64,000 nt of DNA from Mytilisepta virgata (GCA_028015205.1 JAPWFG010000024.1:1426001-1490000), one strand, 5' to 3'. Counted from the first letter of the stretch, positions 35,728 through 47,815 are shown. Translations and numbers: made by a program. The notes: a model not told the origin generated them from the sequence alone.

Positions 35728-36960
35728 TTAGCCCCCACTTGCGCTATTGCCTACACTTGGCGTCTGTCGTTGTCACCAATTCTGGTGTCATAAAGTTTTT
35801 CTCTGAAACTACTGAACCAATTTCAACCAAACTTACGGGTGAATGATCCTTAGGGTATCTAGTATAAAGTTTGTGGTTTTTTTTTAGTCAGTCCACAAAC
35901 ATGGCCACCATGGCTAAAAATAGAATATAAGGGTAAATGCAATAATTGTCTTATATCTTGAAAACCATAATAGGGCAAAAATGCCCACAATGTCAAGATC
36001 TACCTACTTCCTTTTCACATCAAAATGTCAGATCACCCACAAGGAGATATTGGCCTTAAATGACGATTTATGGCTAATTTTCATGATTTGCCTATTATCT
36101 CAAAAACTATATTATATAGACAGAAACTGTTAAGGCAAAAATGATCAGCAATACAAGATCTACAAAAAAATACCAATATGACTGAAACCATTTGATGACT
36201 ATAACCTGTAAAGGACAGTTTTTTACCTTTTTTTTTTAATTTCTGCTTATATTTTTAAAACGATAATGGATATAAAGAAACTTGTCCAGCCAAAATTATC
36301 AGCAAAACAGATTTTGGACCTTATAGTTATTGCCTTTAAATGTTGATTTTGGACTAATTTTAGTGTTTTTACCTCATATCTCGAATACCATAATAGATAG
36401 GTTGAAACTGTAAACAGCAAAAATAACCAGAAACAAAAGATCTACAAAAATGCCAAACAATCGAAACAATTTGATTACTCATTAAGGAGTTGTAGCCTCA
36501 AACAACGCTTTTTGACTTATATTCCTGTCTGTCGTATACTTTTTCAAAGATCTTCTCTGAAACTACTAAACAAATTTCAACTAAATTTTGGGTGAAATGA
36601 TCCTTAGGGTATGTAGTATAGAGTTTGTGGTTTATTCTGGTCCCTCAACAAACAAGGCAGCAATGGCTAAAAATATACGATAAGGGTAAAATAAATTAAT
36701 AGTTTTACATCCATAATAGAAAGAGAAAATCTGCCAGGACAAAAATGCTCATAATGTCAAAATCTACACAATTCTTATTTTCACAAAATTATCAGATCAC
36801 TTCTTACAGAGATACTGACCATAAAAGAAGATTTTTGGCTTATATGTTTTTGCCTATTATCTCAAAAAATATATTAAATAGGTTAAAGGCAAACATTATC
36901 AGCAACACTTGATCTACAAAAACCCTGAAAACCTCTTGTTTATGTCTTTATATGGCCCTT
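35728..36960 (-). repeat. Tandem-monomer relative with a roughly 750-bp higher-order period
   Basis: It begins with cacttggcgtctgtcg, the end motif of the tandem-monomer family. Blocks such as ctctgaaactactgaac and tgatccttagggtat(c/g)tagtata occur at about 35803 and 36555, so the large unit is about 750 bp. Within it, agatctaca-type subunits recur at roughly 140-160 bp. It may be part of the intron upstream of the first transposon ORF. Confidence 0.6.
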
Positions 36961-37208
36961 TAGTTTTTTTGGCACTATTTATAATGAAGGTGAATAACTG
37001 TTCAATATCATGTCCCAAATCGACATGTTGGAAAACAAATATGAATTTTATAAAACCAAATTAATAATCAGAAAAAAGTAAAGATCTTTCAACCCATGAT
37101 TCATTTGCCATTTTTATATGGTCTTTACTAAGTGTTTTATTTGACCTTGATGAAAAGCCCCATATCGATCACATGACTATTTTTTTTTTTCAGAATAAAA
37201 CATCCAAA

Positions 37209-39166
37209 ATGAGCTACAAGAAAACATTTGAATTCACAGATGTTGGCAGTTTTGAAACCGTTGAAACAACAACACCAAATTCAGATATAAATAACCCTAA
37301 GAATAGAGCAAACATTCACAATAGAAGTTTTGGTCATATAAATTTAGACAACTTATTGAAGTATCTCAGGCAAAGAGAAAATTATTTAGTTTCTGGTGTT
37401 TCAATTATTGTACAGAAGACAGAGCAAAACAGTCCAATAAAGTCACACTTGCAATATTTTATAAACTATTTAAAAGATGAGTATGAAAAAATAACAAAAG
37501 AATCCTTTCGCTTTCATAAACATGAATGGCAAAAAAGTCTTTCTTACAGACGCAATTCCAAAAATTTCAAACAACTACAGAACTCCATGAAAGGTTTGTA
37601 CATTCAATACGAAGCTTAGGAACAAAATCTGAAGAGAATGTTTCAGTCATTTCTTTAGATCATATGTACATAGATTCGACATCAGCATCTGTAAGTGACA
37701 CCCTATTTCCATTACCCATCCATCCACAATCAAATGAGTATCCTGCAATAACAGAAATTGAAAATTGTGAAAATACACACGAAACAATATATATAGCAAC
37801 ACCGTTGCCTAATGAAAATACAGATGAAACTATATATATAGAAACACCATTGCCTGATGAAAATACAGATCATATCAGCTACACAACTTCTAGGGGAAAC
37901 GTTAATACAGATTTGATTTTACCATTAAATGCTCCACAAATTCCAAATATTACAAACAGATCTATTCCTCTAGTTCACTTTGAAAACCTACCTATTTCAG
38001 CTGTAGACTGTTATTTTTTAATTGTGTCTTTAACAATGCACTTTTGGAGCTGCATCCAATGGCCAATAGTGAATAAACAATCTGTAAAAAATGACATTGA
38101 AAACATTGCACTTCCGCCAAAAGTATCAAAACTGGAAAAAAAGAAAGAAATGTATTATTATGGCTGGGTTATCATGGCTGTTCGAAAGAAAGTTTGTCGA
38201 ATGTCAGACACTAACTCTGAAGACATTCACAAAAAAAAAGTTTTTTCAATACTTGATGCACTTGGCAGTGACAAGGTTTCTGGAGTTCTAAAGTCAGGTG
38301 GCAAAGCATTTCATTTTATGTCATATGAAAAAATATATTCTTTTTTCAAATATTTAGATTTAGCTTCCATGAAGTTGTTGCATAAAGACACATTATCAAA
38401 CAAAAAACATAACTCTGTGCAAAATGCATTAGACAAGCTTGCTACATGTAAAGCACTTAGAAAACACTTTTTTGAAGCTTTACATAAATGTAAAAAAGAT
38501 AAAATTGAGGCAAATCATAGTGAAAAAATATTCGTTTTACAAGAACTGGTTGAAAAATACATGCACTCCAGGCAAAAAAGTGAAATCAAACGTTACAATT
38601 TTCAACCTAAGAAAATGAGTGCAACAACTAGAGGTTTAGTCAAAACAAAGTGTTTAAAAAGTAATCTTTCATTGAAAACAAACAGAAAAAGAAAGAATAC
38701 AACATCAGTAGAAAAGGAGCATACTTTATTTAAACAGACAAAACATAAAACAACAACCATTGATACATCAAATAAAGATCAGTCCATTTCTAAAACAATA
38801 AAACCTCCAAAAAATTCTACAGATATGATACCCAGCAGAAATGGACCTATGGAAATTACCCCAAAAACATATTCATTGAATGATATTAAAGACAATCCAC
38901 ATTTACTTATAGGATCAAAAATAAAACACAAATGGAAATTGAATAAAAAATGGGTGCATTTAAATGGTGAAATAACAGGGTTAACAAACACAGAAACAAA
39001 ACCTGATGATTCTGATACAGAGGAAAGAAAAAATGAACACTGTTTTGATGTTGTATATTTGAAGTATAAAAAACAAACATACCATTATAGATTGTTGCCA
39101 GATATTGCCTCAAAAGATTTGAAAATTGTTGCTTTCTCAGACAATAAATCAGAATTAGTACTATAG
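37209..39166 (+). pseudogene. Transposon-linked protein with a C-terminal Spindlin/Ssty-like segment (one frameshift)
   Basis: A splice-acceptor-like t11-cag ends at 37193; the ATG at 37209 follows 15 nt later. The first frame runs to 37619 and the second, shifted by -1, covers 37526-39166, so one indel in about 37530-37610 is needed. Joined, it is about 650 residues. Near the start of the second frame is a short tandem peptide (ETIYIATPLPNENTD / ETIYIETPLPDENTD). The middle is Lys-rich. The end (LIGSKIKHKWK, then GEITG, FDVVYLKYKKQTYHYRLLPD and DLKIV) matches the Spin/Ssty Tudor pattern IxHxWK...VxY...Y.LL.D, a fold that in Spindlins reads histone tails. Role unknown; the link to the transposase is positional. 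Confidence 0.6.
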
Positions 39167-40720
39167 GCACTTCATTTCCTAAATAGGAAATTAATGAATG
39201 CAGAATTAGTTAAATGTATTGTATATTTCAAAATGGAACATATTTTTAAATCTTATGTTCCCCTGTAGAAAGAATCAAAATCTTATGAGTTGAAGTATGA
39301 AAACTTAATAATCTGAACCAAGAAAAGTGGCAGCAATTGCAAGTTATTTTTTTATTGCAAAAATGCTCTTGTTGAAATACCTTTTGACCTCATTCCAGAC
39401 TCTTAATATAAATATTTTTAAGTTGTTTCAAATACAACTGAAAGAATTTAGATAGAGATCAATAATACCCTGTCATTTAATTTCTGTTTGTACTTACAAT
39501 CAACTGTTTTTGTCTTGCTCACATATCATTTCCATGGAGATTATTTGGCCATGCGAGTGAGCCCCCTTTGTCATGCTCCATTGACTTGAAACTTGTTCAT
39601 AGTTTAAGTTTGTGATTAGGCTACTTTTACAGTAACCACTAATGATATTTGTTTGGAAGTTGTTTTATCCTTAGCACATCTCAGCTCTATGCAGATTATC
39701 TGGCCCTACCTTTTCAGTCATAATCAATTTACTTTTTAAGTTTTTGCTTCATTTGGGAATTAGTTAAGTAAAAGAGGAAATTCTTGTTGTAAATCAATGA
39801 TATTGGCCTCAGATGACAACTATTTTCACCACTGGTCGTGTTGGTTACAATGCTTTTATTTGTAAAAGTCAAATTGAATTACAAAAATTACACCATTTCA
39901 AACATGAAATAAATAAATAGACCATTATTAATCCAATAAAATATGAATGTCCCTGGAAAATCACCCACTACTTTTTTCTCTCTTGAGAGCCCTGTTAAAA
40001 CATCCCAAGGGTAGGAGTTGAATCTGAAATGAATGCTCAAGGCTAATTTCTTCTCTACTTTCACTTTGGCAAAATCACTACTTTCACAATCAACTGTTTC
40101 CACATGTTTGACTTGTTTCAATATATGTTACTTATAGGAACACTTAAAAAGTTAAGTTTTCAAAGCAAACAATAGCCAAAAAATCATGAAGAATTACCCC
40201 ATATAATACTTGGGAACAATATTCGTAGACCATGAACAAAGGGAATAAATTGTGGTCTGAAGCCTATTTGTAAGGCAGTTGATTAAGAACAGGCAAATCT
40301 CATTTTAATCAATACCCCTCAGTTATTGTCTACTGACTGAAACTTTTGCATAGTTTACATGTACATGTTAAAGTTTTGCTTTTTAAATTTCATATTTTGC
40401 ATTTTACTTTTTAAATAACACTGGGGCGTCAGATCTGATATCTCTGTGTCAACAGTTTATTTGTACATTGGTCTGAGAATGTAATATTATATTTTTCTGT
40501 ATCTTCTGCTAGACCTGCAATAATATTAACCACTGGACATTAATCAAATTCAATTTTTATTTACGTTTTAGGTTAAGTTTGTTTAAAAAATACCCTCATA
40601 AGCACGATGAAATTGTTGTGTGTTTTGTTATAAAAACAAGTAGATATTGTAAGACTGCCAAAAAGATATCTGTCTACTAGAATCCAAATGACGTGGACGA
40701 CCATATATAAGCAACTATAT
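39167..40720. other. Non-coding spacer between transposon ORFs
   Basis: AT-rich sequence; the frames on the minus strand have no domains. It probably contains the 3' UTR of the first ORF, although no clear AATAAA follows closely. Confidence 0.45.
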
Positions 40721-41240
40721 GTCACCATTCTGCCCCAGAACTCATACCATATAGTAAGCCATAAAAGGCCCCAATGTGACAAAATGTAAAAGAATTCAAA
40801 CAAACAAACAAAACAACAGCCTAATTTTTGACAAGACAATAAACGAAAAACCAATATGACAGACTGAAGTACAGGCTCTTGATTTGGCATGGATGGCTGT
40901 TTAACGTTCAACGGCAAATTAAATGCATATTCAGGACAACATGTTAATGAATTATGAATATGAACCCTGCCTTGTACTAGACCGACATGCTAAGCAGGAT
41001 TTTAAACAAGCTAGTTCACAAGGTATCAGTCTGCAGGAAGACATGTCACCCTACCCGCACACATTATTCTGACTCAGAGTTCTTACTCCTTAATGCCGCA
41101 TGCTTATCGGAGAAGCGGCAAATATCAATTTTAAAGTCTTTGGTTTGACCCGGCCGGGGTTCGAAACCATGACCTCCCACACTCGAGGCCAACACGCTAC
41201 GAGACCACCGAAGTGGTTCTTGGCTTGGGTCAGGCACATA
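40721..41240 (-). mobile_element. Second copy of the tRNA-derived SINE (40891-41217) inside another repeat
   Basis: The minus strand has B-box-like ggtttcgaaccccgg (41153-41167) and the same body as the 10426-10786 SINE, ending gttaaaca near 40902. It is inserted into a dispersed repeat also seen at 51330-51480 (tgacaaaatgt..aattcaaa and caatatggcag). Flanks cttgatttgg and cttggcttgg are a decayed duplication. It is older than the intron 4 copy, judging by changes in the B-box. Confidence 0.72.
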
Positions 41241-41311
41241 TGAATGGCCAGTTATAGTTATGATCCATCAAAACATATTTAAAAAGCCTTTTTTCCTTCT
41301 TTGACAGGAAC

Positions 41312-44300
41312 ATGCCAAGGAAGAATTTACTTACCAGTAGTGTCCTGAAGTTCCCACAGCTGTCTTTGCTAAATTTGTATTGCTGTATCCCTCAGTATCC
41401 AGACATAAGTGTCCCTATTAAACTTTCAGCTTCTAGTGCAGTTGTCAGCTCAGATGGCACTGAATATACAAATGTAAAAGAATGGATTTCTCATGAGTTC
41501 TTTACTCGTCTTCCTCCAGAAGCTGATATTTCTAAATTAAAAATACAAAGCAAAAGGGATTTTTTTACTGAACCTGGCCGTAAAGGAAGACCCTTTTACA
41601 GAATAATACATAACTTAAATACATCACTTGAATCAGAAACTGAGGATGGCCCAAAAACTTCACATTTTCTTTTACATATTTCTGAGCAATCACCTCTTAC
41701 ACTGAATGAGCTGCTGCTATATTCATTGATCAGAATATCAGCCTTCAAATATTCAAATTATATAAGGGATGCATTAGCTAAATTTGTACACGTTTTGAAT
41801 AAGGTTGACACTAATATTTTAATTGAAGATGACCTTGAGATCTTATTTCTTCATTCAGAAGATATGCTGATGAAAAGATACAATATTTTTTCAGATATTA
41901 TAAAATCTTTTACCCATGAAAATGCACATGAGCTGATCAAAGCTCTGAATGAAGAAGATTTTGATGAAAGTATTTTTGATGATGCTCAGTTTGTTTGCGA
42001 TAATTTTAAAATAAGTAGGCAGTTATGCAATCTTACATACGAAAATGATAATGCTTTCTGCACTTTAAAATATGCCTGGCCATTAATCAGTCATAATTTT
42101 CCACTATGGAACCATCAAATTCAGAGAAATGAACAGTCAGCTTTTTTGTGTAAGCATGATATAAGTAGGTCAAATTTTAATGAAAAGTGTATTGAAATAC
42201 ATGCAGATTTGAACTTCAGTGTGTTGATTCATGGCAGAAAAATTGATTTTGACTGGACTGATTTGCCCAAAAAGATAAAATCTAATTCAGATATTGTCCA
42301 AATTTTGAACTTCACTGACTCACTGAAAATTTGTAATGGATTTCAAATCAGTGATCAGATGTTACCAAAGAAAAAATGAAAGATTCATTTTAAATTATTG
42401 ATTCACATGTTAGAAGTGTAAAAAATGGCATTTTTCTTAAAAGTCCCTGTTGTTTACATGCTACTTCTCAAATGGCCATTAACCTTTGTGTGAACTGTAA
42501 TAATTTAAGAAACCATTTATACAAGAGAAGGTTTGCAAAAAAAAAAAACATAATATAACTCATCCAAATAAAATTAACTATAAATTCAAATCCAAGGATG
42601 AATTGGCAAAGGACTGTGCAAAAATGTCATCAAAGTACAGAGAAATGGAAAAAAAAATTTCCAAGCTTAAAAGTAAACTTGAACACACTGAGAAAGTCTT
42701 AAGCGGTGATGACAAAGATCTAAGAGAAATGTTTAATAATTTACAAGAAGATTTTTTTGCACTGAACGAAAAAGTAAATAACCCCAAATGTTGCTGGAGT
42801 CACTGCAGTGCTGGAACTTTTGACTGTATATCTGACTTGTTAAAACACATTGACAATGCTCATTTGATTGAAGAAAATGAAAGTGTTAAAGCTCCAATTG
42901 ATAAAGTGTACAGTTGTAACTGGGTAAATTGTAAAAAGACTTTTAAAAAAAAGAGCCTTTTGAAAAAGCATGTAAAGGAGCATACTGGTGATGAAAAGGA
43001 TTTATTTCTTAAACACTTGATTGAAGATCAGGCAAAAGCTCTTGTAACACCTGCAAAGCAAATGAAATGGCATCCCTCTGTTATTAAATACTGTCTTGCT
43101 AACTATAAATAAAAAAAACAGTATGATGATTTATCTAAATCTGGGTTTTTGAAACTTCCATCTGGCAGATTATTAAGATATTATCGTAATTTTGATAAAC
43201 AGCATTCTGGGTGGAATTGTGAAAATATTGAAAAAATGGCTCAACTTGCTAAGAATAGCAATCGTTCCTTACATAGTAAACTTGGTGCTCTTGTGTTTGA
43301 TGAAATGAAAATTAAGGAAGGGCTTGTATGGTCAGCTGAAACAAATGAACTTTTAGGTTTTACAGATATAAATAGCTCAAAAGATGGGGAAGAAGAAAAT
43401 CTTGCATCCAACATTTTGCAATTTTTCTTTAAAAGTTTATTTTCAAATTTTAATTATCCATGTGCATATATAGCTGTTAGAAATCTAACTAGTTTTCAGA
43501 TCGGCTCAGCTTTTTAGGAAGGGGTTTCCTTGCTTCATAAGTTTGGGTTTAACATTCTACTGAGTATTTGTGATGGTGCTTCAGAAAATCCCAAATTTAT
43601 CACTACTAACACAGCTACAGTTTTGGGGAATCCTAAGGAAAAACATTTTTGTATTAACCCATACACTAATGGTCCTTTATATTTCATGTCAGATCCACCC
43701 CATCTTATAAAAAAATTGAGGAATAATATACACTCAAGTGGTCATCATGATGTTCATAAAAGGAGAGTCTGGTTTGATGGAAAAGAGATAATTTGGGAGC
43801 ATTTTGTTTCTATTTATAAAAGAGAAATTTTAAGAGCAGTACCACTTACAAAGTTGAACGCAGACGCAATTTACCTAAACAACTTCTCGAAAATGAGAGT
43901 TAATCTTGCTGTACATGCCTTAAGTGAGGAAGTTGCAAATGAAATGGAACAAAATGAAAATGAGGCAACAAAATCCACACAAACTTATATCAGAAAAAGT
44001 TGCTTATTATTTTATATTTTTAATAGTCAGACTCCTATAAATAGTGATAGCGACCCACGTATTAAGCAACTTGCTGATATTCAAGCTTGGTTTTTAAAAT
44101 GGGAAAATGACCTTGAAAATAAATTGTTCATGCCAAGTGAAATTCAAAAGCACAATATTTCTTGGCAAACAAGGCAAGATGTGCATCTAACAATATCTGC
44201 ATTCATTGATTTGGTAAAATATATATCTTCTGAACAATTCCAAACTATGTACCCATCAAAACCCTATATTATACCCAAAAAGCTTAGTCAAGATATTGTT

Positions 44301-44531
44301 GAATCATGGTTTTCTCAGCAACGTGCATACTGTGGTAGTGGTCGTGAACCAACTGTCATGCAATATGGTTACAACTGTACGAAGCTATTATCCCTGAAAA
44401 GAGCTAGCACTGATATAGACAATACAAGTTATGGTCATGCAAGTATTCAGGAGGTGAACAGTGAGGATAAAAAGTCGAAAATAAAAAAGAAAACCAAAAA
44501 ACCAAAACTTTATTGGCCACTTGACTTGTAA
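41312..44531 (+). pseudogene. P-superfamily transposase with C2H2 zinc fingers (broken)
   Basis: The ATG at 41312 follows an acceptor-like ttgacag by 4 nt. Parts: 41312-42379, about 355 residues with no THAP seen; about 42394-42535 in another frame (CVNCNNLRNHLYKRR); from about 42543 a third frame to 44531 with a coiled coil, two C2H2 fingers (about 42788-42875 and 42911-42990, C-x4-C type) and the RNase H-like core. Core landmarks are LKLPSGRLLRYYRN, FDEMKIKEGLVWSAETNELLG (first Asp), LSICDGASENPKF (second Asp), FMSDPPHLIKKLRNN and SQDIVESWFSQQR (D-x-x-E), then EPTVMQYGYN. These match P-element/THAP9 transposases. Lesions: frameshifts near 42370 and in a 12-A run at 42537-42548, TAA at 42391, TAA at 43110, TAG at 43515. 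Confidence 0.8.
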
Positions 44532-44569
44532 GATTGTTTACTTAATATTAATTATCCTGACTTTACAGA

Positions 44570-45341
44570 ATGAATTACATATATGCCAGTAGCAGAGGAG
44601 CTGGTCTTCTTTTAGAGTCAGTTGATGTCAAATATTTTCGTGGTGCCACCATTGAGCAACTAGGTCAGTATGCCTATGCTGACCTCAAAGATAAAAGTGG
44701 GAAGAAGGTGGTTTATTTTATTGCTGGTATAACAAACATCACCACAAAACTGACAAAAAGTATGGTGGCACAAGAGGGAAAATATGCAGAGGTAATTTTT
44801 AATGACAATGACACAATTTTTAATTTTCAAACCATCATTGAAAATACCAAAAGACTTTTGTCAGGAATTGATGTGGTCTGCATCTTTGCTACGGTTCCAG
44901 GCATGAGCATAAAAGACTGGAACAACACAAGATTGTCCCAAAAAAAAAACAAGCCATTTGCAATACAGCAAAGATTATGAAGAGATGCAGACCAAACTCC
45001 ATCAATGTCTTAATGGAATTAACAAATTTATTATTCAAAGTAATGGTGATGAGGGGGTATGCACTCCACATCTTGCTTCTACCATCAGTTTTGTAAAAAA
45101 AGGAAGGAAAAACCATTTCTTCTATAACAAGTTTGTTGATGGTGTGCATGCCTCTGCCAAATTAAATGAAAGGTGGTGTGCAATACTACAAAAATGCATT
45201 CTTGCAAACACACCTCTATTCCGGCAATGTAGTGACAGATGTGTTGCGGTGCCAATGGAGAGGACAGTAAGTATCACCTCTGATGTGGTTTCTGTCACAG
45301 TGCAGAATGATATCAACCTCTCCATTGCCTGTAAGAAATAA
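44570..45341 (+). pseudogene. SGNH/GDSL-hydrolase-like ORF (frameshift in poly-A)
   Basis: Frame one (44570-44980) and frame two (to 45341) join in the A run at 44940-44950, giving about 255 residues. Features that fit an SGNH fold: YASSRGAG at the N-terminus (block I position, with serines), YFRGATIEQL (block II Gly), YFIAGITNITTK (block III, G-x-x-N form), CIFATVPGMS, and FVDGVHASAKLNERW (block V Asp-x-x-His). The ATG is one base after an acceptor-like ctttacag and 38 nt after the transposase stop. Substrate unknown. The family call is by motif order only. Confidence 0.5.
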
Positions 45342-46477
45342 TTTAAATTTTTTATGAACCTTGTGATACTAATAATCTTGCCAATTAACTTTTTCTGTGA
45401 TAACTTGTTTATAAATCATTTAGTTAATTTAAATATTTCATTCTCACAAAAACTTCTGTAAATAACTCATTGATTTAACTTATTTTATCTGTGATATTTG
45501 ATTGAACCAAATTAAATAATAACTTATGGTTATGCTTATCTGTGATAATTGTACATAATTTTAACTTCATCTTTCCCTGACAGTATTAAGATTTCTGTAT
45601 AAAATTGTTCCTATTCATTCTATTGTTATAACTTGTCTGTTAAATGTATCATTTACTTAATTTATAACATGGTTTAAATTTAAGCCAAATTAACAGAGCA
45701 CTGTAAATAATCTTGATTACATTCAATTCTTTCATCTGTAAAATTTTTATAAAAAAATCATAACATTATATATAACTTATTGACTCTAAGCATGCTAAAT
45801 ATCTGTGATAAGGGACTGGTTATTTTCTTTCATTGGGGGACTTGGGAGGAAACATTTGATTTCTCTTATATTTTTCAAGTCCCCACCTTGAAAAAGGAAA
45901 ATAAATTCAATTCCCCCCTTCCAAAGACATGTCAATTTCAGTAGTGGATCTAGAGCTTCAAGTGGGGAAGTTGTTTGTGACTTCAGGGAACTTAATTTTC
46001 AATGCCCCCATCTGAAGTAAAATGTAATGAAAAATTGGATACCCAAAACATTTCATTCTCACCAAAACTTATGTAAATAAATCATTGATTTAACTTATTT
46101 TTTTATCTGTGATATTTGCTTGAACCAAATTAAATAATAACTTATTTTGTTATTCTTTATCTTACCTGTGATAATTGTTACTGTGCATTCTCATAACTAG
46201 TTCATTTACATGTATCATTTACCATGTTCACCTAATTTAAAACATCATTTAAATTTCATCCAATTTAATTCTTGTTCCCAAACATGAATCATTGATTTAA
46301 TTGACTTCTTTCATATGTGATATTTTTAAAAATGAATTATAATTATAACCTATTGACTCTTTAACTATGTGAAAATTGATAAATAATATATTTTTTTCAT
46401 TCATTCAAAACATTCAAATTAATTACATGTATGATAAGTGTTCTGTCACTGCATCAGTTAAATAAGAGTGCACACGC
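45342..46477. repeat. Non-coding region with a roughly 620-bp duplication
   Basis: The block with cattgatttaacttatttt, atctgtgatattt and gaaccaaattaaataataac occurs at about 45440-45540 and again at about 46060-46150. Short tctgtgata(a/t)t motifs recur through the region. No gene is seen. Confidence 0.55.
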
Positions 46478-46480
46478 TGA

Positions 46481-47520
46481 AATGTCTCGCCTGCTTTACT
46501 AACCATGATTGGTTTTATGTTGATAGTCCTAAAGATAAAGTTTTACTACAAGTACCACATAAACTTAAAATAATCAATGATCCATGAAAGTGAGGTCAAG
46601 GTCATATAAACCAAGCCAGACAGACATGTACACCTTACAATCATTCCATGCATCAAATATAGTTGACCTTATTGCTAATAGTATCTAAGAAGCAGACTTA
46701 AACAGGAAAACTTAACACTGACCAATGAACCATGAAAATGAGATCAAGGTCAGATGAACCCTGCCAGACAGACATGTACACCTCACAATCATCCCATACA
46801 CCAAATATAGTTGACCTATTGCTTATAGTATACAAGAAAAAGACCAAACCATGAAAACTTAACATTGACCAATGAACCATGAAAATGAGGTCAAGGACAA
46901 ATGACACGTGCCAGACAGACATGTACACCTTACAATCATTCCATACACCAAATATAGTTGACCTATTGCTTATAGTATTAGAAAAACAGACCAAAACACA
47001 AAAACTTAACATTGACCAATGATCCGTGAAAATGAGGTCAAGGTCAGATGAAACCTGCCAGACTGACATGTACCCCTTACAATCATTCCATAAACCACAT
47101 ATAGCTGACCTACTGCTTATAGTATCTGAGAAACGGACCTAATCACGTAACTTTAACCTTGATCACTGATCCATGAAATGAGGTCGAGGTCAGATGAACC
47201 CTGTCTGACGGACATGTAGATGTTGCAAGGAACCCATGTACCAAATATAGTTATCCTATTACTCATAATAAGTGAGAAATTCACATAACAAAAAAACTAT
47301 AATTTTTTTCAAGCAGTCGCTGAACCATGAAAATGAGGTCAAGGACAATGGACATATGACAGACGGAAAGTTCGTAACATAAGGTATCTGCATACAAAGT
47401 ATGAAGCATCCAGGTCTTCTACCTTCTGAAATATAAAGCTTTATACAAATAGTTTACGCCGCCGCCGCCGGATAGTAATACCTATGTCTCACTCTGCGAC
47501 TTTCGTCGCAGGCGAGGCAA
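46481..47520. mobile_element. Tandem-monomer element B (147-bp units)
   Basis: Left end atgtctcgcctgc and right end gcaggcgaggca are inverted repeats; the right end also holds the hairpin tgcgac-tttc-gtcgca (47495-47510). Inside, ctgccagacagacatgtac-type blocks lie at about 46614, 46763, 46909, 47056, 47202 and 47357, a spacing close to 147 bp. Because 147 is divisible by three, a repeating 49-residue frame stays open on the minus strand; it is not a gene. Confidence 0.78.
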
Positions 47521-47815
47521 AAATTGTCTAGTAGTTTTATTTGACTTTTCTAAAATATTTCATGAAAGTATTACCACCACCTTCAACTGATATAAATTTC
47601 AATTTTAAAACTCTTTTAATTTTCATTATTTGTTAAAATCATTGAAACCATGTATACAGAATTGAAACATACAAGATTTTGATTTTTTTTCAGTCACAAT
47701 GTTTCAAATTTTTAAAAGTTTTCTCACATTCCAGTTAATTCTAATGTTTATATTTCAAAGACCAGTCAAATTCTCATTTTCTGAAAGGAAATAACTGTTT
47801 AGTTTGTTTATTTTG

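Noticed and set aside
37526..37545. Programmed -1 frameshift at the A6G run in the first transposon ORF
   Set aside because: The run is not in the codon phase required for a simultaneous-slippage heptamer, and other ORFs of the locus have ordinary lesions, so an indel is simpler.
46698..47069. Minus-strand frame with a 49-residue repeated peptide
   Set aside because: The frame stays open because the 147-bp monomer is a multiple of three; composition and lack of start context argue against coding.
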